The translations under genes and the position numbers were made by a program. 5,190 bases of DNA from Janthinobacterium lividum (lineage in GTDB: Bacteria > Pseudomonadota > Gammaproteobacteria > Burkholderiales > Burkholderiaceae_D): positions 1-5,190 of the forward strand of contig CAMBDR010000393.1 of the NCBI GenBank assembly GCA_945864765.1, in the 5' to 3' direction. The notes below the pieces were generated by a model. The model ran no database searches. It was not told the DNA's origin and saw only the letters and a list, made by a program, of their open reading frames with translations. Within the stretch, counting starts at the first letter, position 1; every line of letters begins with the position of its first letter. Below are positions 1 to 5,190 of the stretch, one piece after another.

Positions 1-3000
1 CGCACAATCGCCAGGTGATCGACAAACTGGCTAAACACCAGCGCCTTGTGGCGGTTTTCCAGCAATTCTTCCACCGTATCGGCCAATACCTTCAACTTGC
101 TGGCAACCAGATTGCTGCTTTTCACCACCAGCTTGGGGTTGCAGCAAAAACGCCGCAGCCGGGTAATTTCGACCAGTATTTGCATGGCGGCGTTGTCTGG
201 CCCGGCTTTCATGGGGTCGATATTGACCAGCGCTTGCTGGCGTAGCGCTTCGTACAAATGGCGCTCTTGCTCAGAGAGGTTCACTTGCAACGTAATTTCG
301 GTGCGCGGTGGTAATTCACTCAAGACCTCGGCCTTGGTGCGGCGCAAAATAAAGGGTTGAATCAGCTTTTTCAAGTGCTGGCGCGCTTGCTTGTCACCAC
401 GCTCAATCGGATTGGCAAAACGCTCGGCAAAGCGTTCTTTGGAACCTAATAAACCGGGGTTGATGAAGCGGAACAAATTCCATAATTCGCCCAAATGATT
501 TTCTACTGGCGTGCCGCTGGCGATCATTTTAAAGTCGGCATGTAAAGCCATGGCCGCCTGGCTGCGCTTGGTGGCGGCGTTTTTAATCACTTGCGCTTCG
601 TCCAGCACCACGCTGTGCCAATGGATGGCAGTCAACGCGGCGGCCTCGGTTTGCAGCAAGCCATAACTGGCGATGACGATATCAAACGGCCCCAAGTCGT
701 CCAGATTGCGCTCGCGCTGGTAGACCCGCACCCGTAGCGTGGGCGCAAAGCGGGTGATTTCGCTGTGCCAGTTCATCGCCACCGACACCGGGGCCACCAC
801 CAGGGCCGCGCCCTGCGCCGCCCGCACCAGCAGCAGGGCCAGTGCTTGCACGGTTTTACCCAAGCCCATATCATCGGCCAAACAAGCGCCCACACCCCAG
901 CGCGCCAAACGTGCCAGCCATTGATAGCCTTCCAATTGGTAGTCGCGCAGCGTCGCTTGCAGGGTGCTGGGCAGCTCGGGTGAAAAACTGGCCAAACTGT
1001 CGAGCTTTGCCACTTGCGCGCGCCAGGCACTGTCGGCTTGCAACTCGCCTACTTCGTGCGTCAGTTCGATCAGGGTCGGTGCTGCCAGCGCATTGATGCG
1101 CACGCCATGCGCGCTGCTGATATCGGCATAAGCATTCAATTGCGCCAACTGTTTGCGCAAGCGCTCGCTTAAGGCCACATAATCGTTCTCGCCCAGCTTG
1201 ATAAACCGCCCCGCCGCCTGCCCCGCCAATTGCAGCAATTCACGCAGGGCCAACACCCGGCCATCATCCAGCGTAATCGCCCCGTCTGCCACAAACCATG
1301 CGCCCTGCTGTTTGATGCCCAGGCGCATTTGGCCCGCCGAACGGCTGCCCCGGATACGAAAACGCTCGCCTTCCGGCCACACCAATTGCAAGCTCGCTTC
1401 GGGCCAGGCCTTGAGTTCGGACAGCAATTCAAGGCACGCTTCAGGGTGCGCCAGCGCCCATTCCTGGCCGTCATGCTCCGCCGCCAGCAAGCTGGGGCAA
1501 GCATGGATGAGCGCTTGCAAATGCTGCGCTTCATCGGCCAACTGGCGCACCACTTGCACCGTCTCGCCGTCGCGCTGGCCCAGCAGATGGGCCGCACCCC
1601 GGCCCGGTGCCGCCCATGGGCCATCGGCCAGCGGGCGCACCAGCAATTGCATGCACAAGCCTTGCGCCAGCGGTAACAGATGCGCGTACAAGCGATTATC
1701 GGCGGGGATGCTGATCACATGTTCGGCCAGTTCCGGCAAATCGGAAGCAATCACCAACTGCGGGGCGATGGCGCTAATCACCTCCACCAATTGCGCTTTC
1801 GCTTCGGCAGGCACGGTGATGCTGTCACCCAAAATGCTGGCAATTTGCCTGATTTCCGGGCTGATCACATACACCGCACACCGGGTTGTGGTTTGCTTAC
1901 GCCAAACCACGGTGGCATTGGGTTGCGGCACCGGATGCAGTTGCAGGGTCACGTCTTGATCGAGCGAGCTTAAGTGCAGTTCAAATTCACCTTTTACGAT
2001 ATCGATACGTACATTGGGCGCATTCCCCCAATACACGTGCGGGTGGCCGATCAGTTGTGCCAACGCGCTATCCGCATCGAGCACATAGTCACGACTACCA
2101 TAATGGCTGGTTGTTTCGTGGATACAGGCGGCAATGCGTTTATCCTGTTCGGACAAACTCACTACGCTCGCCGGGTTCAGCGCAAGGCGCTTGAGCAGAA
2201 TCGGGCGGCCAACCGTCCAGCCATGCTTCCATGCATCTGCACTGCTGCGTTTTTGCTCCACCGCCTCAAAAACGACACGCCCTTGCTCAAGACGCAGTCT
2301 CCAGGCAATGCGCACCTTACTGTCAGCTTGCACACCCGAATCCGCCTTCACCTGTAGCAAAGCCGTGAGTGCGCGCCGCCAGCCCAGCTCCGGTTGCAGC
2401 GCATCGGCCAGCGGGTGCAATTGCTTTTCTGCATGCCAGTTGGGCAATAGCGGCGCGCTGTGATAGTGCCGCTGCAACACCACATCCAATTGCGCAACCA
2501 TATTCAACAGGTGCGCCTGCTGGCAATTGTGGCGCAACTGCAAGAGCGCCGCACCAATCCCAGCCGAAGGCGGCTCGCCCAGCCAGTATTGGGCCAAACC
2601 GAGAAACAGGGTATCCACATTCGGCAGCGCGGGCAAGGCACGCCGGGGCGCAGCTTGCGTCAGCTCATGCTGCAAATGGTTGAGCAAGGTTTGCAATAAC
2701 ACATAGCTGCCGGAACCAGCGGTCTTCACGCCTTCGTCAATTTGCACCCTGGCGCGCTTGAAGCTGGCTTCATCGTGTTGCGCCAGCAGCGCTACGCTGT
2801 ACAGCAAACCGGGCAAATCCGGGACGAATCGGGCGCGCTGGCCGGTACGTTTTTTCCGGGTTTTTTGCTCTGCCTCAAGCATGGCAATGGCCACCGCATA
2901 CTGGCCGTGTTGCAAGGCCATGGCCATGCCAATGCCGCTTTCATCACCACAGGCGCTCATGTGGTCGGGCAGCGGCAACCTGGCCAGAAGCGCTTGCCAA

Positions 3001-3731
3001 TGCGCCAACCGCGTGAAGTCGCCACGCAACCAGCCTTGCCAGCACAGCGCCCGCAGGTAGCGCCTGTCGTCGTGGCCGATGGCACCCAGCGCCAGCGCGG
3101 TTTCCCAGGTGGTGTGGGTGTCATTTAACGCCCATTCGGTGGCGAAAAAAACATCGGTCAAAATGGTGATTTGTTCACTTTCGGCCAGCAGTTTGAATAC
3201 GCGGATGCCATCCTCATGCTTAAAAAAGACACTGCCGGGCCGATCTGCGTCAAGCTTGGTCGAATGGATATATTTTTGCCGCCAATGCAAGCTTTCGTGC
3301 CGTTCACCGATCAAGACCGAAAACAAAAATTCACGCCGAAAAAAGGCGGTATTGAGTCTGGCCCAGGTTTCGTAGTCGCGGCGCGCCGTGAATACCTCAC
3401 GCAACACCCCCACCCATTGCGCCACTTTGCCGCTTTTTTGCAAGCTGAGCAAGGCCCCCATTTGCACGGGCAGGCTGACGCCATACAAATCCACGCCATC
3501 ACTTGTCATCACCACCACGCCGCGTTGGCATAACAGCGTGAGTTGATCGTAGATCGAAAATGCAGCGCTACGCAGCGTGAGGTTTCTCTTAAACGCCAGC
3601 GTTAAAATTTCCTGCATGCCGGGCCGACTGAGCGGTGCATCGTGCAAGGCCAAGGCATACAGCAAAGGCAAGTCAGCCGGATTGGCCGCGTTGATATGAG
3701 ATTCACTACTGAATTCGGGTGTTTTTTCCAT
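1..3731 (-). CDS. SWI2/SNF2-family DEAD/DEAH-box ATPase, partial (C-terminus beyond window)
   Basis: This frame is open for 1243 codons with no internal stop or frameshift and runs off the window at position 1. The protein is a superfamily 2 SNF2-type ATPase, a family that uses ATP to translocate on double-stranded DNA and remodel DNA-protein complexes in the cytoplasm. Visible motor elements are an LRDYQLEGYQWL entry near residue 930, motif I DDMGLGKT (953-960, Lys959), motif II DEAQ (1044-1047), motif III SGTPVEN (1072-1078), PFILRR (1126-1131) and the second-lobe KALVFSQF (about 1230). Motifs V and VI, with the arginine finger, would lie outside the window. Residues 770-860 resemble the segment that precedes the motor in many bacterial SNF2 proteins. 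Residues 1 to about 770 are mostly helical-looking and unrecognised, with a basic patch at 290-301. The start is the first ATG after an in-frame TGA at 3750-3752; no good Shine-Dalgarno is seen. The substrate is unknown. Family assignment is firm, biological role is not. Confidence 0.95.
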   Translation of the reverse strand, partial: MEKTPEFSSESHINAANPADLPLLYALALHDAPLSRPGMQEILTLAFKRNLTLRSAAFSIYDQLTLLCQRGVVVMTSDGVDLYGVSLPVQMGALLSLQKSGKVAQWVGVLREVFTARRDYETWARLNTAFFRREFLFSVLIGERHESLHWRQKYIHSTKLDADRPGSVFFKHEDGIRVFKLLAESEQITILTDVFFATEWALNDTHTTWETALALGAIGHDDRRYLRALCWQGWLRGDFTRLAHWQALLARLPLPDHMSACGDESGIGMAMALQHGQYAVAIAMLEAEQKTRKKRTGQRARFVPDLPGLLYSVALLAQHDEASFKRARVQIDEGVKTAGSGSYVLLQTLLNHLQHELTQAAPRRALPALPNVDTLFLGLAQYWLGEPPSAGIGAALLQLRHNCQQAHLLNMVAQLDVVLQRHYHSAPLLPNWHAEKQLHPLADALQPELGWRRALTALLQVKADSGVQADSKVRIAWRLRLEQGRVVFEAVEQKRSSADAWKHGWTVGRPILLKRLALNPASVVSLSEQDKRIAACIHETTSHYGSRDYVLDADSALAQLIGHPHVYWGNAPNVRIDIVKGEFELHLSSLDQDVTLQLHPVPQPNATVVWRKQTTTRCAVYVISPEIRQIASILGDSITVPAEAKAQLVEVISAIAPQLVIASDLPELAEHVISIPADNRLYAHLLPLAQGLCMQLLVRPLADGPWAAPGRGAAHLLGQRDGETVQVVRQLADEAQHLQALIHACPSLLAAEHDGQEWALAHPEACLELLSELKAWPEASLQLVWPEGERFRIRGSRSAGQMRLGIKQQGAWFVADGAITLDDGRVLALRELLQLAGQAAGRFIKLGENDYVALSERLRKQLAQLNAYADISSAHGVRINALAAPTLIELTHEVGELQADSAWRAQVAKLDSLASFSPELPSTLQATLRDYQLEGYQWLARLARWGVGACLADDMGLGKTVQALALLLVRAAQGAALVVAPVSVAMNWHSEITRFAPTLRVRVYQRERNLDDLGPFDIVIASYGLLQTEAAALTAIHWHSVVLDEAQVIKNAATKRSQAAMALHADFKMIASGTPVENHLGELWNLFRFINPGLLGSKERFAERFANPIERGDKQARQHLKKLIQPFILRRTKAEVLSELPPRTEITLQVNLSEQERHLYEALRQQALVNIDPMKAGPDNAAMQILVEITRLRRFCCNPKLVVKSSNLVASKLKVLADTVEELLENRHKALVFSQFVDHLAIV

Positions 3732-3741
3732 GGTCAGCTTA

Positions 3742-3765
3742 AGGCCGGGTCACATTATGCGGCCT
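3742..3765 (-). other. Short inverted repeat in the leader of the SNF2 gene
   Basis: AGGCCG (3742-3747) and CGGCCT (3760-3765) are perfect 6-bp complements around a 12-base loop, within the 63-bp gap between the small gene and the SNF2 start. The hairpin ends 10 bases upstream of the SNF2 ATG, in the area a ribosome would cover. The following bases on the transcript are TAAGCTGACC, with no T run, so it does not look like a rho-independent terminator. It could modulate translation or be chance. Confidence 0.3.
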
Positions 3766-3794
3766 CATCATACCTGATTACACGGCGGGGCGAT

Positions 3795-4106
3795 TTATTG
3801 GCCCGAATTATACTCCGCCGTTTTGACCACCCCGGCCTCCAGAAAAATTTTACAGCCATAGCGGCCATTGGTTTTGCGCTCACCCATAAAAACGATGCCA
3901 AACGCCTTGGTCGGTTGCGGCCCCAGCCCATGCTGGAGGCCAAATGCCTTGAGCGCGTCGAGTGACATGCCCGGCTGAATTTGCCGACACAAATCCTTCA
4001 CCCGGCTTTCGGCCCAGGTAAAATTAACCATATACCAGGCCACGCCCGCGAGCAGCAGCAAGGCAAAAACCACGTTTTTTATGATATTAAATTTAGACAT
4101 AGCCAT
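3795..4106 (-). CDS. Small single-pass membrane or secreted protein of unknown function (103 aa)
   Basis: I do not recognise this gene by name. The protein begins MAMSKFNIIK, followed by a hydrophobic stretch at about residues 9-28, so it is either anchored in the inner membrane with its C-terminus in the periplasm or cleaved after NFTWA (residue 32). The remaining 70 or so residues include IQPGMSLDALKAFGLQHG (43-60), a pattern reminiscent of the helical turn in small BamE/SmpA-like envelope proteins, and a C-terminal GRYGCKIFLEAGVVKTAEYN strand-like segment. Cys40 and Cys85 could form a disulfide outside the cytoplasm. There is no lipobox cysteine next to the hydrophobic segment. The first ATG is preferred over the in-frame ATG two codons later because AAAAGG lies 5 bases upstream of it. 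The gene sits 53 bp after the kinase and 63 bp before the SNF2 gene. That it is a real gene is likely; its role is unknown. Confidence 0.85.
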   Translation of the reverse strand: MAMSKFNIIKNVVFALLLLAGVAWYMVNFTWAESRVKDLCRQIQPGMSLDALKAFGLQHGLGPQPTKAFGIVFMGERKTNGRYGCKIFLEAGVVKTAEYNSGQ

Positions 4107-4111
4107 AAGTA

Positions 4112-4117
4112 CCTTTT
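4112..4117 (-). promoter_or_regulatory. Ribosome binding site of the small membrane protein gene
   Basis: The minus strand reads AAAAGG here, ending 5 bases before the ATG at 4106-4104. Its AAGG core is a moderate Shine-Dalgarno match. The spacing to the second in-frame ATG (4100-4098) would be 11 bases, so this site favours the upstream start. Confidence 0.55.
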
Positions 4118-4140
4118 AAAAATCAATGGCCCGAATTCGC

Positions 4141-4173
4141 TTGCTCACTCATTGCTCACTTATTGCTCACTGA
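4141..4173. repeat. Three tandem 11-bp direct repeats overlapping the kinase stop codon
   Basis: On the plus strand the unit TTGCTCACTNA occurs three times without gaps, at 4141-4151, 4152-4162 and 4163-4173, differing only at the tenth base (C, T, G). A degenerate fourth unit, TTGGCAACTCA at 4174-4184, matches the first at 8 of 11 positions. Read on the minus strand the units are TNAGTGAGCAA. The first encodes the kinase C-terminus Ser-Glu-Gln, the second begins with its TAA stop, and the third lies in the gap before the small gene, ending 35 bp from its start codon. It may be slippage-generated or a regulator binding array; the sequence alone does not decide. Confidence 0.9.
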
Positions 4174-5190
4174 TTGGCAACTCAAAATAAAAACAAGAAC
4201 CAAGGCCCTCCTCGGAGGTGAAATCAATCTTGCCATTCATCCGCAAAATCATCTCTTGCGCAATCGCCAAACCAAGCCCGGTGCCGCCTTTGGCGCGGGT
4301 ATTGGAAGAATCGGCTTGCGCAAACTTTTGAAAAACCCGCTCGCGAAATGCCGCCGGAATGCCCGCCCCATGGTCGATCACGGATACCCGCACCGCATTC
4401 TCATGGCACGTCACCGTCACCTGCACCTGCCCACCCGCCAGCGAAAACTTGGCCGCATTCGAGAGCAAATTGACCAACACCTGATTCAAGCGGTCGCCAT
4501 CCACATTCACGCTCACGCCTTCGGCCCGCTCGGTGATGCAATACGCCACATCCAGCCGCGCCGCATAGGCACGGGTGGATTCTACCGCGATGTCGATCAG
4601 CGGCATCAAGGGCTGAACCTTAAACTCAAAATGCAATTTGCCCGCAACCATTTTCTCCAAATCCAGCAAATCATCAATCAGATGTGACAAACGCAAGCTG
4701 TTTTTATGCGCCATCTCGATCAATGACAACACCACAGGCGGAATCGGGCCAAGCGCACCACCCACCACCAGACCAAGCGCGCCGCTGATCGAGGTGAGTG
4801 GCGTGCGCAATTCGTGGCTCACGGTGGAAATGAAATCAGTCTTCATTTGCTCAATGTGATGCCGCTCCGAAATGTCGCGCATCAACACCACAATCATGGT
4901 TTGGCCCCGATGGGTGTTTTTTGACATCGACAGTTCCATCGGAAAACGATGCCCGTCACGATGCAGACCCATGATGCCGCTCAGGTGCGCACCATTTTCA
5001 TTCGTGTCGCTGTCTGCATGCGCTTTCAGCAAATCTTTATACTTGCTGCAATACGGCTCGGGTATCAGCAAGCTAATATCATGCCCCGGCAGATCAGTTG
5101 GCGCATAGCCAAAAATACTGCCCATGGCACGATTGGCGGAGGCGATGATGCCCGTTTCATCACTGGCGAGAATGCCGTCGATGACATTGT
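4160..5190 (-). CDS. PAS-domain sensor histidine kinase, partial (N-terminus beyond window)
   Basis: The frame is open from the window edge to TAA at 4160-4162, giving 342 complete residues numbered here from the first full codon (5188-5186). Residues 1-110 form a PAS/PAC sensor segment, with DGILASDETGIIASANRAM and FGYAPTDLPG, then LHRDGHRFPMELS and VLMRDISER. The HisKA domain follows with SHELRTPL; the phospho-acceptor is His125 (4814-4816), and His-Glu-x-x-Thr is the form usual in kinases that also dephosphorylate their partner. The ATPase domain is complete: N box around Asn244 (NLLSNAAKFS), G1 DHGAGIP (272-278), F box FQKFAQAD (286-293) and G2 GGTGLGLAI (301-309). It should autophosphorylate and pass the phosphate to a response regulator, which is not in this window. 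No receiver domain is fused at the C-terminus. The ATG at 5123-5125 lies inside the PAS fold and is not the true start. Ligand, further sensor domains and membrane topology cannot be judged. Confidence 0.96.
   Translation of the reverse strand, partial: NVIDGILASDETGIIASANRAMGSIFGYAPTDLPGHDISLLIPEPYCSKYKDLLKAHADSDTNENGAHLSGIMGLHRDGHRFPMELSMSKNTHRGQTMIVVLMRDISERHHIEQMKTDFISTVSHELRTPLTSISGALGLVVGGALGPIPPVVLSLIEMAHKNSLRLSHLIDDLLDLEKMVAGKLHFEFKVQPLMPLIDIAVESTRAYAARLDVAYCITERAEGVSVNVDGDRLNQVLVNLLSNAAKFSLAGGQVQVTVTCHENAVRVSVIDHGAGIPAAFRERVFQKFAQADSSNTRAKGGTGLGLAIAQEMILRMNGKIDFTSEEGLGSCFYFELPISEQ

Noticed and set aside
1169..1624. A 151-codon minus-strand open frame in another phase.
   Set aside because: It overlaps the SNF2 gene on the same strand in a different frame, and its Arg/Trp/Cys-rich composition is typical of an out-of-frame shadow.
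1198..1959. A 253-codon open frame on the plus strand, the longest of many plus-strand open frames across 15-3533.
   Set aside because: It lies wholly antisense to the SNF2 coding sequence, whose motifs are unambiguous. The translation is rich in Cys, Ser, Arg and Ala, has no recognisable domain, and looks like mirrored codon bias.
1622..2422. The similar stretch CATCGGCCAGCGGG at about 1623 and 2402.
   Set aside because: Both copies encode Pro-Leu-Ala-Asp within the SNF2 protein and the flanks diverge, so this is codon-level coincidence rather than a repeat element.
1..3731. The possibility that the SNF2 ATPase is part of an anti-phage defence system, since some such systems carry SNF2 helicases.
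   Set aside because: No methyltransferase, nuclease, phospholipase-D-like or other defence gene is in view, and the neighbours are a sensor kinase and a small envelope protein.
3767..3772. TATGAT on the minus strand in the gap before the SNF2 gene, a possible -10 element.
   Set aside because: No matching -35 hexamer is found at normal spacing; too weak to annotate.
3807..3812. TATAAT on the minus strand near the end of the small gene, a perfect -10 hexamer ahead of the SNF2 gene.
   Set aside because: It encodes Tyr-Asn in the small protein and has no -35 match at 16-18 bp and no extended -10 TG, so it is probably coincidental.
4072..4081. The in-frame heptamer A AAA AAC in the small gene, a pattern used for programmed -1 frameshifting.
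   Set aside because: No downstream stem or upstream stimulatory site is evident, this heptamer is a weak slip site in bacteria, and the -1 frame ends after about 17 codons with an uninteresting tail.
4102..4130. GCCAT/ATGGC inverted repeat flanking the small gene's ribosome binding site.
   Set aside because: Only 5 bp of pairing around a 19-base loop; unlikely to be stable.

Overview
The window is three genes read head to tail on the minus strand, so gene order runs from position 5190 down to 1. Nothing convincing is coded on the plus strand. The two outer genes run off the window edges. Base composition, dense packing and protein style suggest a Gram-negative proteobacterium, most likely a betaproteobacterium. 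That placement is an impression from the sequence, not a search result.

Region 4160-5190 is the C-terminal 342 residues of a sensor histidine kinase: a PAS/PAC sensor segment, a HisKA dimerisation domain with the phospho-acceptor histidine, and a complete HATPase_c domain. The protein ends there with no fused receiver domain. Its last three codons and stop codon lie inside an array of 11-bp direct repeats (4141-4173) that continues into the gap behind it. Region 3795-4106 is a 103-residue protein with one N-terminal membrane segment and a short extracytoplasmic domain carrying two cysteines. It belongs to no family I can name. Region 1-3731 is the first 1243 codons of a very large SWI2/SNF2-family ATPase. 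It has about 920 residues of N-terminal extension, then the SNF2 motor with motifs I, II and III and the start of the second RecA lobe. The C-terminal helicase lobe lies beyond position 1.

The gaps are short (53 bp and 63 bp) and all genes share a strand, so co-transcription is possible. No rho-independent terminator is visible in either gap. There is no evident functional link between the kinase, the small membrane protein and the SNF2 ATPase, so they may simply be neighbours. The most notable non-coding signal is the 11-bp repeat array between kinase and small gene. Its period and form resemble tandem sites used by OmpR/PhoB-type response regulators, but this is inference. No RNA gene, mobile element, CRISPR array or clear sign of gene transfer was seen. 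The region looks like ordinary chromosomal sequence, not a defence or mobile island.
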